From positions 114,941 through 178,940 of the forward strand of contig ML769483.1 of NCBI GenBank assembly GCA_009733575.1: DNA of 64,000 nucleotides, read 5' to 3'. Within the stretch, counting starts at the first letter, position 1. Every line of letters begins with the position of its first letter. The translations under genes and the position numbers were made by a program. This document shows positions 33,934 to 44,999 of this stretch, piece after piece. A model generated the notes under the pieces. That model did no database searches. It was not told the origin of the DNA and saw only the letters and a program-made list of their open reading frames with translations. The DNA comes from Gymnopus androsaceus JB14. Taxonomy: Eukaryota; Basidiomycota; Agaricomycetes; Agaricales; Omphalotaceae.

Positions 33934-34168
33934 TGTGACATTGTCACATGGTATGAATTAAATCTTTGAAATAGTGATTGATAGTTATAGTAATGACTTT
34001 CTCATCTATACCCAACAACCTACCTCTGCTGATCCCATCAGCACTCATGTGACACTGTCACACACACCATGGATTAAACTGTTCATTACTATGAGGATGG
34101 ATTCCAGAAGGAGACCTAGGGATAAGGTATACTATATATAAAGTGTGACAGTGTGACATGTGTCACAT
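33934..34168. repeat. palindromic site series in the fold-back arm
   Basis: Three palindromes built on TGTGACA / TGTCACA occur at about 33,934-33,952 (CATGTGACATTGTCACATG, perfect), 34,047-34,062 and 34,143-34,168, roughly 100-112 bp apart. The opposite arm carries the mirror set (about 40,246-40,266, 40,350-40,366 and 40,464-40,482). Regular spacing suggests protein-binding sites; that is inference. Confidence 0.7.
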
Positions 34169-34296
34169 TGAAAAAAGTACATTGAAAAAAGCCGGGCATT
34201 AGGTGCCATAATTAGTGAAAAAATCATGAAAAATCATGAAAATATCAATGGGATGGGTTTGCAGCCTGTATATGACTTTTGAAGGTACATAGTATA

Positions 34297-35854
34297 CAGT
34301 GACAGCGGTTAATGATGAACCGCCCCAAATCGGGAAACTGGGCGCTTAAATCGCTCTCCTGAGCTCGACACGCTTGTTCTTCACAATAAAAGCACCTAGC
34401 TACTTCAAACAAGTTTCGTAAATTTACTTTAGACCATAATCTAGATAATGAGTAGAAAAAAAACAGAAATCACACTGTGTAATGCTAATAAAAGGCCAAA
34501 ATGTACCAAAATGCACCAAATAAAGGCCAAACACAACCTTAAACGTGAACTACTACCATGCCACGCAACCGTAGACCCAAGGGAACACCTGCGATACTCT
34601 GTACACCCACAAAAAGAAAAGCTATTCTCATTTATGTTGATTCTCTTGAGAAATCTTTCTGCTGGATCGCTAAACATGCCCCAGAATTCAAAAATACATC
34701 CACGACACACGTTACCATCTCTCGAAACTATGAGCGGGCAAAGAAGGATGGTTGCTATGCTTATGGAAAGGCGATTGGCTGTCCAGAACGCTTCACTTGC
34801 GAAGAAATGGATGATGCTGTAGAGCTCATTGATTCAGGCAAGGTCAGCGACGGAGCAGACTTGCAGCGAGTCCTTTTTCCGCATGTTCCTCGGCGCACAA
34901 TTCGCGAAAATCTCTCTCGGCATGACTGCCATGGTTTTATTCGTCGTAAAAAGCCCTTCCTATCTCCTATCCACATTGCAAAGCGTCATGCATTCGGAAA
35001 AACTTGGCATGATTGGTCGAATCCGGAGGAATGGAAGAAATTCACCGTTGTCTACTCAGACAAGTCAAAATTCAATCTCGATGGTTCAGATGGACTGCAG
35101 TGGTGTCGCAGACCAAAGGGTGTTGACCAGCTGGCTCAGCGCAATGTTTCGCAGCGTGTTCGGCGGGGTCTAGGTTCAGGAAAAGTCAATGTTTGGGGAT
35201 GCATTACTCCAGATGGTGTTGGGCACCTCCATCGTATCGAAGGAAACATGAATAGCCTCCAGTATATCACCATCCTTGAATCCGCATTGCTCCCTACCAT
35301 CTCTGACCGCCACTATGCTGATCATGACTGGATTTTCCAGCAGGACAATGACAGCAAGCACACATCAGTAACCACGGCATCTATCATCTCATGTGGCCGC
35401 CCAACTCACCTGACCTTTCGCCCATCGAGAACGCATGGGATTATCTCGAGAGGCAGGTGAAAAAGCGGGAGCATCAGCCAAAGAACCCTGATGAGTTGTG
35501 GGCCACTCTTGAGGAGGAATGGAACCGGCCTAGCTTCGGAGACTATGTGAAGAGGCTTTATGATTCGGTTCCAATGCGTATGGAGAAGCTACTTGAGGCA
35601 AAAGGGAAGTGGACAAAGTATTGATGTGCTCAAATAGCGGACCAATTCGAAATCATCTTTTCTTGACAAATTTTAACTGTAACTCCATATTTTTTGTACT
35701 CAATAACTTCATTATGGTCTAAACTAAATTTACAAAACTTGTTTGAAGTATCTAGACACTTTCGTTGTGAGGAACGAGCACGTCGAGCTCGGGAGAGCAA
35801 TTTAAGCGCCCAGTTTCCCGATTTGGGGCGGTTCATCATTAACCGCCGTCACTG
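34297..35854 (+). mobile_element. Tc1/mariner element
   Basis: Inverted ends of about 160 bp begin CAGTGACAGCGGTTAATGAT on the left and CAGTGACGGCGGTTAATGAT on the right. TA flanks both sides, and the mirror arm of the fold-back element shows the empty site AGTATAGTAGTC. It carries one transposase gene. Confidence 0.95.
34558..35624 (+). pseudogene. Tc1-like DDE transposase, frameshifted
   Basis: The N-terminal helix-turn-helix region (residues 1-130) is followed by the catalytic domain: VVYSDKSKFNLDG with the first Asp, NVWGCITPDG, and IFQQDNDSKHTS with the second Asp. Near 35,385 about 22 bp are missing and the frame shifts; the third acidic site continues in the new frame as WPPNSPDLSPIENAWDYLE (35,391-35,624). 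The enzyme would excise and insert its element at TA. The small deletion lies between the second and third catalytic residues, so it is inactive. Confidence 0.93.
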
Positions 35855-36624
35855 TAGTAGTCTATGGAATCCATGAACTAGTAAATGTACTAGTCCATGG
35901 ATTCCACAAACTACTAAATATACTAGTCCATGAATTCCATGAACTACTAAGATTCCATGAACTAATGAATACACTACTCCATGGAATCCATGTACTAGTT
36001 CATGAAATCCATGGACTTGTACATTTACTACTTCATGGTTTCCGTGGAGTAGTGTATTCATTAGTTGATGGACTCCATGAACTAGTACATTTACTAGTCC
36101 ATGGATTCCATGAACTAATGAATATACTATGGTACTATTATAACCATTAGATTAGTTACCAGTACGAGTTATTGGTACTACTACAAACTAATAGCTACTA
36201 GTATGACTTAGTACTACATGTTACTGCTACCAATACCAGTACTATAAAGTACAGCTTTACTTATGTACATCTCACTAGGGTTTTGAGATACAATTCAATT
36301 CAATTTATTTGGTCCAAATCCAATAAATCATGAATTGCACTGGTACAAGATTTATTTAAAAACTGGTTAAACTGTGTACCTGTACTGATTGTACTGATAC
36401 GACCAGTGCAATAGGGCTGCTCAATTCTAGATTCAAAGAAAATAATAAAATAATATTTCAAACTCCGCCGACCCTGATGCATGCGAGCAATATGACTGAC
36501 AAGCATTGCGCTGAGCCCGATAACGGTCAATAGCAGTCTGTGGGCTTTGTGACACGACTAATGCCCCAAAAAAACACTTGAACAACTTCAAGAGGAGTAC
36601 ATTGATGATGCCTCTCAACTTTTT

Positions 36625-38051
36625 ATGGCTGCCGAGCTTATAGAAGATACAAACAACATTACGTATCACCCAGAATTTGACGATGAGAGCCCAGACATGG
36701 CAGATCAATCTGGTCTGAATGATTTTGGTGATGATGATGCAGCAACTATGCTTCGTGCACTCGGATTAAGCTGGTTAGAGGTGGCTCAGTTGCTGAAAGG
36801 AGATGGGTCCCGAGGTCCTTACTTCCAAGTGCCAAAAAGCAAGGATTTCTTTGAGCTTGCTCTCAAAATGCCTGACCGTGATTTCCGTGCAGTCTTTCGG
36901 TCTGTACGTTCATTGATGGCATGTCTTGTGGTTCTAACTATGATAAACTTCATATATGTATAGAATCGGAAGGCAAACATTTGACACATTTGTGGAAATA
37001 CTCCAGTGCAATCCAATCTTCAAATCTCGCGGTCGGAAACCTCAACGCCATGTACGATGGCAGTTGGGAAGTTTCCTGATTCGTTATGGCCAACTAGGTA
37101 GCCCTGCTCATGATACAATGCTTAAAATGGGCATTGGATATGGGACTGTTATTCTGTACTGCCGCCGAGTAACTCGTGCTTTACGCGAGCTACACGGGAC
37201 ATTTGCGACTTGGCTCAATGAGAAAGAGCTGCAGGAGTCAACAGATGCCATCTTGGCAAAGGCTGGCTTCCCAAATTGTGCAGGAAGTGGTGATAGAAGC
37301 TTGATTCAATCGCTTCAGCCTTCATGGATGGGTCCGGCATATCTCAGTCGGAAAGGATTTTTTGCAGTACGTATGTTCGGATTTATAAATATTAAATTCA
37401 AATACATTCTTACAGCTTGCAATCCAGGCCATTGTCAATTATAGTATTTGGTTCTCATCTTGGGAGCTTGGATGGCCAGGAAGTGTAACAGACTCACGCA
37501 TTTTCAAGGACTCTCATTTTTGGCAGCATCGCAATCAATATCTGAAAGATGGCCGATACATCCTTGTCAATAAAGGTTATACATCCACTCCGTACACTGT
37601 TCGACCATTCAGTGCTGGCGAGCTACAGAAGGCAACATCACCGATTCATAAACAACGTATGAAAGATTTCAACTACAAGTTGTCAAAGCAGAGAATCACG
37701 GTGGAGCATGCATTTGGCTGTCTCAAGCTGCACTTCCGCTCACATCAATACATGGGCCTTCATGAAAATATACAGGATGTTTGGTGGGTCATTGATGCAA
37801 TGATGATTGTTCATAACATGTCTCTTTACTACAAAGACCATCCAGATAGATTGGAGGACTACTCAGAGGAGCTAAACAATGACGGAACTGGAGACTGGGA
37901 TGCAGATATTCTGCCCGAAGTAACACAGGACAATGTCAGAGGTCCTGCAAATATTCCGCACCATGAAACACCAAACTGGTTGAAAAGAGAGGGATATAAA
38001 CTACATAATACTCTTCTAGATACTGTATGCCCCATCGAGAACTACCAGTAG
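36625..38051 (+). CDS. PIF/Harbinger transposase, open frame, one catalytic change
   Basis: Three exons, 36,625-36,899, 36,964-37,366 and 37,416-38,051, with GT-AG introns and consistent phases, give 437 residues without a stop. The DDE domain shows AGSGD (Asp 202), GWPGSVTDSRIFKDS, LVNKGYTS and ITVEHAFGCLK (Glu 323). The family normally has Asp in the A/V-D-K-G-Y position; here residue 278 is Asn (codon AAT, 37,569-37,571), 44 residues before the Glu. If that Asp is the second member of the triad, as in related IS5-type enzymes, the protein is catalytically dead despite an open frame. Calling it a CDS reflects the frame, not activity. Confidence 0.85.
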
Positions 38052-38124
38052 ACCTGAGTAAAATTTTTAAATAAAGTAAAGTATGATAAATCAAGAACAA
38101 AAATGGTATTGGGAAATTATCAAA

Positions 38125-39560
38125 TTAAGCAACATATAGTAAGTTTAGAATGGACAAACTTGACTTTTTAAACGAGGTATAAGAGCTATGACACCTACAT
38201 AACTTACCCAGAGCCCGTTCAAGGTACTGCTCAATTACTTTGTTTGCTTTTTCCAAAGCAGCAAAACTATAGTTTTCGGGATGGTTAACAATGGACTCAG
38301 CCTTTACATATGCATCCGAAAGCCTTTTGAACTCGGAGTCCTTCTCCCGAAGCTTCAGTGTACCCTTTATCAACCTCTACCTTTGCCTCGAAGTATTGCG
38401 TAAGACCAGCAAGGCGGTCTTCCTTTGCTGCCATACGTCCCCGCACATTACTATTTTGTGTACGAGACTTTGAGCCAGAACCTGAAGCCACCGCCACCAC
38501 TGATGATGATGCAGTGCACAATGAAGACGTAACTGGGAGGAGTGGTTTGGTATCCTTGGAGTGGGTTGGTGTAATGATGACTACTTCATCACCATCGTCT
38601 GTAGGAAAGATGGGATCGAAGTCGGAGAGAGGGCCTGCAGATGAGCGGGCAACCTCACGTGCAATCTTGGGATTGTTGTGAAATCTATTCAATAGCAACA
38701 TTAGAAATGTCTTCAACGCAATAGAACAGACATACTGATTGACGAAAAGATCATACCATTGATTTTTGATCCACATCTGGCATACCTTTGCACTCAGACC
38801 TTCAACGTCGCAGCCTTTGTTGTGCGAGTTGGCAAGATGAGCAGTAACAGCATCTTCACTGTCCCAGTCATAATCATCAGCATCTGCACCACAGCCAGTG
38901 AAATTCCGAAAGGCATAGAGCTTCTTGAAGGTGGAAAGAGCACTTTCCCATTTGCTCTGAATCTGGGCAGCACTTCACCCCGGAAGGATACCCACTGTAA
39001 TGTCCTAGGTAGATAGAAGTAAGAAATGATTGCTTATAGAATAAGATAAATTACTGAACGCCAAATTGTATTTGACGCAACCTGTAGCTTCTCAAACGTT
39101 GCATCAGCATTCTCTCCGAGCATGTGCTCAAACAATGCACCCATTTCCAATCCCTGGTTGCCATCTCCGTAGTGACTAGCTGACATGTAGCAGGCTGAGA
39201 ATCCTCGGGTTTGACATTCAGTTTAGTTTTATTCTTTGTTCCTTTTGGATGACCGCGCAATCTGGGTTTAGGTACCTCCGGAGCAGGAGGGTTTGGAGGG
39301 TTTGGTTGAATAATGATAGCTGGTTGTGGATGCACAAGCGGAGCAGGTCCTGGTGGTGTAAATGTATACATTGGCTGCACGGAATACTGTGGATAGATAT
39401 GCGGAGGTGTTGTAGGATTGGAAGGAATGTGTTGGTCTGAGCTTCTAGCCTGCTTAGCACAAGAACCAGAAGAAACATTGGGAGAAACCGCGTGAATTGA
39501 GAGTCAAGAGAGGAGGCCGAGCTTCAAGGAGAGCAGCAGCTGCAAGGATGGCATTGAATC
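38125..39560 (-). pseudogene. Myb/SANT-like partner of the PIF/Harbinger element
   Basis: Minus-strand pieces: a Pro-rich N-terminus with an AT-hook-like RLRGHPKGTKNK (39,380-39,220); MGALFEHMLGENADATFEKL (about 39,150-39,090); SKWESALSTFKKLYAFRNFT and VCQMWIKNQWYDLFV (38,950-38,740); and a C-terminal helical part (KLREKDSEFKRLSDAYVKAE, VIEQYLERALG). Such partners bind the transposase and bring it to DNA. The pieces are in different frames; some joints look like introns, but the one near 39,190 has no clear splice sites and is probably a frameshift. Confidence 0.72.
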
Positions 39561-40742
39561 CACTCTATAATTTACGTTAAGGCCTTATTCAAGAAGTATA
39601 ACAGCGGAACATACCATATTAAAGATGTATAGAGGTATTGTAATAGGTATCACTCAAGAAAAGGACTGTCAACGCCCAGGATGCATCGCATTCAACAGAT
39701 TCAACAAAGGAAGATACTTATCAGATGCTGCTCACATGTATCAGGGCCGGCAGAGTTTGAAATATTATTTTATTATTTTATTCGAATCTAGAATTGAGCA
39801 GCCTTAATGCAATACAATTTATGTAGTTTAAATTAGCTCAGATTCAAATTGGTTTATATCAGTATAAACTGATATGAACTGATCATTTATATACTATTTC
39901 AACCTAGATCTGTAATGTCTCACAATAATCATGTTATAGGAAGTACTACAACTAATGAATACACTACTCCACGGAAACCATGAACTAGTAAATGTACAAG
40001 TCCATGGATTTCATGAACTAGTACATGGATTCCATGGAGTAGTGTATTCATGAGTTCATGGAATCTTAGTAGTTCATGGAATCCATGGACTAGTAGGTTT
40101 ACTAGTTCATGGATTCCATAGACTACTATACTATGTACCTTCAAAAGTCATATACAGGCTGCAAACCCATCCCATTAATATTTTTATGATTTTTCCACTA
40201 ATTATGGCACCTAATGCCCAACTTTTTTCAACGTACTTTTTTCAATGTGACACATGTCACACTGTCACACTATATATACAGTATACCTTATCCCTAGGTC
40301 TCCTTCTGGAATCCATCCTCATAGTAATGAACAGTTTAATCCATGGTGTGTGTGACAGTGTCACATGAGTGCTGATGGGATCAGCAGAGGTAGGTTGTTG
40401 GGTATAGATGAGAAAGTCATTACTATAACTATCAATCACTATTTCAAAGATTCAATTCATACCATGTGACAATGTCACATGAATGTTGATGGGATCAGTA
40501 GAAATAGGTTGTCAGATGACTTGATGAGGCATTCATCACTATCACTATCAAAAGCTCTTTGGTAGTCAATACTAAGGAGTCATGGAATCCAGGACATCTG
40601 GAATCCAGAGGTCCCAGAGGTCCTGGCACCCTGGAATCCATGGCCCTGGATTCCTGTGGATTTACTTCATATTAGATACTGGATTGTTACACTTTGGCCT
40701 AACTAACATGATATAAATTGTGGTAGCCTGGAATGCCCATTG

Positions 40743-41040
40743 AGGGGGAGGATGGAAATTCGGGAAATTTAGAAACATCAGTCACCAAGTTGGAACAGCC
40801 TGTCATACCAGTTCCAGATGAAATTGCTGAACCAGTTTCACCAGACAAAGTATCTGGCAAACAAGTCAGACAACCCCTCAAGAAGATCAGGGACATTATT
40901 GAAGGACTTGGAGAAGGAAGTGACAAGTCACAATATCTTACTGCATCTCTAGGTCAGGTAATATCAGAAATAGAATCTGATCCTTTATCTGTTGCAGAAG
41001 CTATGTGACAACCCAACAGTTCAAAATGTTATGATGCCAG
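40743..41040 (+). pseudogene. copia fragment continued beyond the fold-back element
   Basis: Reads EGEDGNSGNLETSVTKLEQP, KKIRDIIEGLGEGSD and ESDPLSVAEAM, parallel to 47,730-47,450 of the young copia. A TGA at 41,006-41,008 stands where CGA (Arg) is expected. Similarity ends near 41,040. Confidence 0.85.
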
Positions 41041-41049
41041 AGGGAAAGA

Positions 41050-42655
41050 AAGCCACCCCAAGGAAATGCACTAACAGCAGGAACCTTGCACATAGCGGTT
41101 GCTATAGTGTGGGGCTTTGGGCAGACTGAGTATGTTTACTCAGGTATTGATGATCATGTTATCATCATGATTAGGTGGTATATATTCTAGTGGCCCAATA
41201 CCCACTAAAACCTTGGATTTCCCTACCCAATCTGGTAGGAGGATGTTATTGTCCTTTAGCACTGGTGTCCATGTTGAGCTCACCATCTCCTTAGGTATAG
41301 CTTGACTACCCCAGCACATTTTGTTTATTTGTTGGATGTCCTGATGCAGGTGGGCATTCAGGACTTGTTTGAGTTTACCATGAGCTTCTTTATAAGATTT
41401 TCTGCCCCTTCATGGTCAATTATGGAATCACATCTCAATTTCCATATCAGGTGTGCACACTCAGATATCAGAATGGCAAAGAGGCATTGAGCTCCTGTGT
41501 TTGGTTTTCCTTTCTCACCCTTGAATTGTTAGAGGGTGCAACCCAGTATTTTTCCTAGGCTATTTCCAGGCCATGGGCCAAATTGTTCTGGCCATAGTTT
41601 CTTAACAATGTTCCAGATTAGTTCTTGATGGGCAGATTGGCATTCAGTAAGTATGTGAGTCATATCTTCTGTTGTGCCACATCTCTGGCAATTTGCACAT
41701 TCTTCACAGTTCGGTCCAAAAATGACCAATTTTGTGGGCACCATGCATTGCTACCCAGGTGAAATTTCTCACTTGGTGCCTTAGGATTTTGCTATGTATA
41801 GACTTCCAGATTGCACTAGTTGTTGGTGTAGTTTTGGTTATGTTGTTGGATAGACTCTTTAACAATGGAAAGTACAGCTACTCCATCAGCAAAACCTGGG
41901 TGTACTGGACAGCACTGGATAGCGCTGTCCAGCACTCATAGCACCCATAGCACCCATAGCAAGGTCCCCATTTATCCAGAGCTATGGATTGCTACGGACT
42001 GCTATGGATTGCTATGGATTTCACGGGAATGTCGAGACTCGACATTGGTTGTCATTCTATTGAATACCAAATATATTCATTTGTTTGAATTGTTTTGAGA
42101 ATCATAAAATCAAACGAGGGTGAAATAAAATCATTTTTATCTTCACATTCAAATGTTGTTCAAATGTAAACATAGACTAAGTATAGTACATATGCATAAT
42201 CATATAAATATTTGTTACCCAGTACGAGACCATATTACTCTATAAATTGCAGCCCCCATATGCATACATGCCCTGAAACCAAAGAATCTAATGAGAAATA
42301 CCACAATGAGCCTAGGCAACTGAGAATCGAGGCAAAGTCATCAATCCCACATCTCTTATATACTGTTGGTGGGAGAGAATGACAGGTGTTGAACAGCTGT
42401 CAAATGACAAAACAAGCCAGTGATCCCAGAGAACTTCATAGCAGGCCATAGCAGGCCATAGCAGTCATAGTTCTGTTGAGAACTATGGCCTGCTATGACC
42501 ATTATCCAGGTTTTGCTGATGTCGTAAATCTGCCTCTTAAATTTCTTTATCAGTTGGTCACTGGTAGTCATGATAATTACTGGTTGGTCAAGAGGTATGC
42601 TCTGTAAGGCTGTTAACACTGCTACGGCTTCAGCTGAGGGACTAGTTTGATGAAG
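41050..42655 (-). pseudogene. LINE remnant: RNase H and C-terminal zinc motif
   Basis: On the minus strand, AEAVAVLTALQSIPLDQPV (42,640-42,580) is an RNase H segment. After a MITE it resumes with WKSIHSKILRHQVRNFTWVA and HKIGHFW, then a frameshift and the Cys/His block CEECANCQRCG...HILTEC at 41,715-41,640, ending with LIWKLRCDSIIDHEG (41,445-41,400). This order fits the 3' end of a Tad/L1-like non-LTR element of basidiomycetes. RT is absent from the window part. Confidence 0.75.
41884..42521. mobile_element. CATCAG-type MITE, copy 3
   Basis: Begins CATCAGCAAAACCTGG and ends in the inverse; TC flanks both sides (41,882 and 42,522). It sits in the LINE remnant. Subterminal parts repeat CATAGCA, CTATGG and GGCCATAGCA units; the centre is A/T-rich and non-coding. 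The TC duplication here excludes a 4-bp model for the family, since the next bases differ. Confidence 0.85.
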
Positions 42656-43631
42656 TGTGACTGGAAGTTTAATTGACTTGTTTGATTCATTTCTATTTAT
42701 CTGCCCTACTGCTCTCTTACCAGTTTACATACAGCTTGGGTTCTACATCGTCTGTCTGCTCACCTTCATTGTGTTTGTGATGCACCCCTGTTATGTCCTA
42801 GTGGTGTAATGACCTCTGTAGCACAATGTGCACTTTGAGGATTTGGATTGAGTGCTATTAGTACTAGATTTGTGCTACGTGAACAATTAGAAGGCCTCAT
42901 TCTAACTCAAATAAGTAATATTGACTCTATAAGCCCTTTTACCAACCTTTATCACAATACTGATATCAGCGAGCAAGCAAGCGGTATGAGAGTTTGAAGA
43001 ACTTCAGTGATTATCTCTGGATATGGCAAGCCCTATAAGATTATCTTGAGCTAATTGACACAGATAACCCAGTAAGTTTGGCATTTACAAATCTTCTTTA
43101 CTATATTAATTTGTGCTAGTCCTCCTGAGTGTCCCTTTGGCTGAAAGCTTGGGCAAGACTCTGGGTTCACATGAATCTCATTGTATACACACCAAATCCA
43201 ATGGACCCATAGGCACTATTGCTTGATCTGACAGATCATCTTCTGACTAGCGGATCACCAAAGCAAGGTTTTGGGCATGAAGTCTTTGAACACCCTGGTG
43301 AGTCGCAATTAACTTTCATTGGATCAACATTAACAATGTAAATTAATGCCTTTGAAACCTTTGAATGGCACAGTTAGAATTTAGGATGCAAAACACTCAG
43401 CATACCAACAAAGCATATTGCTGATATTATATTGTTTCAGTGCCAGTACCACTTCTTGCAATAGTCATTGGGTTACTTATCTGGGAGAACTAAAAGACTA
43501 TTAATTGGAGATAGCATAAGTACATAGTGTTTTTATAGTTTTTACAATACTGAAAGATAAGTTACTGACTGTCAATTTTTAACTGTGTGCTCACTTGCAA
43601 TCACAATTTTCATTCTTGCATGTCCATATGG
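42656..43631. other. non-coding stretch
   Basis: No gene, RNA or repeat structure was recognised between the LINE remnant and the left end of fold-back structure B. Confidence 0.4.
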
Positions 43632-43647
43632 GCACTTCAGGCTGCCC

Positions 43648-44135
43648 TGTTGAAGATACGTGACGGGTCGGTCAAAGCGTAAGATATTGGTCGAGCCCCA
43701 CCGGAAATCCCAACCTCCGGTTTCCATATACCAAGTTCAGTTTTTCCTTCTATCTGATTCCATTTTTCATTAGTTTCTTAGTTTCAACTTTCCATATACG
43801 TTTTACCTGTTTAAACTTCTCAAAGCTCCTTATTTAAATTTCCTCTCAGTTACATATTACGGTGACCAACTTGGTGTGCAAGATCGGTCGTTACGGACTT
43901 TTTACCTATATACAGACTTTAGCTATCCTCTACCCTCAGTCTTTCGACACCTTTATTTGTGTGTCATCCTGAGGGTAAGCTTATTCGAATACTTCCTGTT
44001 TGCATGCGAAGCTAATTACTTAAACTTAGATTTTACTTACTTCGTTCAACAGGTAGTTATCATTTCTAAATATACGAGTCTTTCGACACCTTTATTTGTG
44101 TGTTGTCCTGAGGATTTTACTTACTTCGTTCAACA
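43648..44135. repeat. solo LTR in the left arm of B
   Basis: Starts TGTTGAAGATACG, ends CGTTCAACA, and TGCCC is duplicated at 43,643 and 44,136; the right arm of B shows the unbroken site. The last part is tandemly doubled (TCTTTCGACACCTTTATTTG and TTTTACTTACTTCGTTCAAC each occur twice). Confidence 0.92.
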
Positions 44136-44279
44136 TGCCCAAATTTATATCTTCTTAGTTAGACCAAAGTGTAACAATCCACTATCTTATATGAAGTAAA
44201 TCCACAGGAAATCCAGGGGCCCTGCGTGGAATCCATGGGCCCAGCCTGGAATCCATAGGGCTAGGACCTCTGGCACCCT

Positions 44280-44630
44280 TTGGATATGGAATCCATGTAC
44301 TACAAAATATAGTAGTGCATAGATTGCATGCACTAATAAATATAGTGGCATATGGATTCCACGGACTGCAAAATATAGTAGTGCATGGATTCCATGTACT
44401 AGTAAATATAGTAGCACATGGATTCCATGCATTGGTAAATATAGTAGCACATGGATTCCATGCATTAGTAAATAGAGTAGTGCATGGATTCCAAATATAG
44501 TAGTGCATGGATTCCATGCATTAGTAAATATAGTAGCGCAAGGATTCCATGCATTAGTAAATAAAGTAGTGCATGGACTGCAAAATATAGTAGTGCATGG
44601 ATTCTATTCACTACAAACTAATATAGTCTT
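44280..44630. repeat. 33-bp self-complementary tandem repeat
   Basis: About ten imperfect units of roughly 33 bp built on ATGGATTCCATGCATTAGTA and AATATAGTAGCAC. Each unit contains a near palindrome (CATGGATTCCATG). The mirror array lies at 55,515-55,760. Small open readings here follow from the repeat and are not genes. Confidence 0.85.
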
Positions 44631-44639
44631 TGTTGTTTA

Positions 44640-44985
44640 ATAAGCACCCATAAGCACCAAGGGGGGCAGTGGTCCCTAAATATTTTCGTGATTTTTAATG
44701 ATTTTTCCCGGATTTCTCAAGCCCGATTCAGGAGATTTTTGGGAAAATAAGCGCCCATATGCGCCGCGGAGGCGGAACAACAATGCCTAAATATTTTGAT
44801 GATTTTTGATGATTTGTTGAGGATTTGTCAAGCCTGATTCCCAACATTTGTCAGTAAAATAAGCGCCCATAAGCGCCAGGAGGGCTGGGGAACAGTGCTG
44901 AAATATTTTCATGATTTTTCCCACATTTTTCAAGCTCAATTCCTGACATTTCTCGGTAAAATAAGCGCCCATAAGCACTGGTAGA
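44640..44985. repeat. tandem repeat with AATAAGCGCCCATA units
   Basis: Three to four diverged units of about 110-120 bp, each with AATAAGC(G/A)CCCATA, ATATTTTCATGATTTTT and CAAGC(C/T)(C/T)AATTC. No coding capacity. Confidence 0.75.
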
Positions 44986-44999
44986 TGTAGTTAGGTACA

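Larger units (their letters stand above)
36414..39804. mobile_element. PIF/Harbinger element with two genes
   Basis: Inverted ends GGGCTGCTCAATTCTAGATT and AGGCTGCTCAATTCTAGATT continue with AATAATAAAATAATATTTCA. Flanks are ATA on the left and TAA on the right, a decayed form of the 3-bp TWA duplication of this superfamily. It carries a transposase on the plus strand and a Myb/SANT-like protein on the minus strand, converging near 38,050-38,130, the usual two-gene layout. Confidence 0.92.
36278..39940. mobile_element. 516-bp MITE relative, copy 4, split
   Basis: The left part (36,278-36,413) starts GGGTTTTGAGATACAATTC and follows the family; the family sequence resumes at 39,805 (TAATGCAATACAATTTATG) and fades near 39,940. 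It is more diverged than copies 1-3 and was split by the PIF/Harbinger element. Confidence 0.65.
33678..40735. mobile_element. long-arm fold-back element A
   Basis: Two inverted arms of about 0.8 kb bound a small core. The ends, read inward, are TGCTTCAGGCTACCACAATT and CATTCCAGGCTACCACAATT, and similarity continues through AAGTGTAACAATCCAGTATC, GTGACATTGTCACA, TTTGCAGCCTGTATATGA and CATGGATTCC-rich sequence. CCCATTG is repeated at 33,671 and 40,736; excision rejoins the copia reading. The left arm is split by a Tc1 element at 34,297-35,854, and the core holds a 516-bp MITE split by a PIF/Harbinger element. Nothing in the arms or core codes for a transposase. Class is unknown; the 7-bp duplication is compatible with several superfamilies. 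Confidence 0.88.

Noticed and set aside
44182..44517. Small genes with repeated HGIHALLY or WNPCATIF-like residues
   Set aside because: They are translations of the 33-bp repeat, open in several frames and mirrored at 55,515-55,760.
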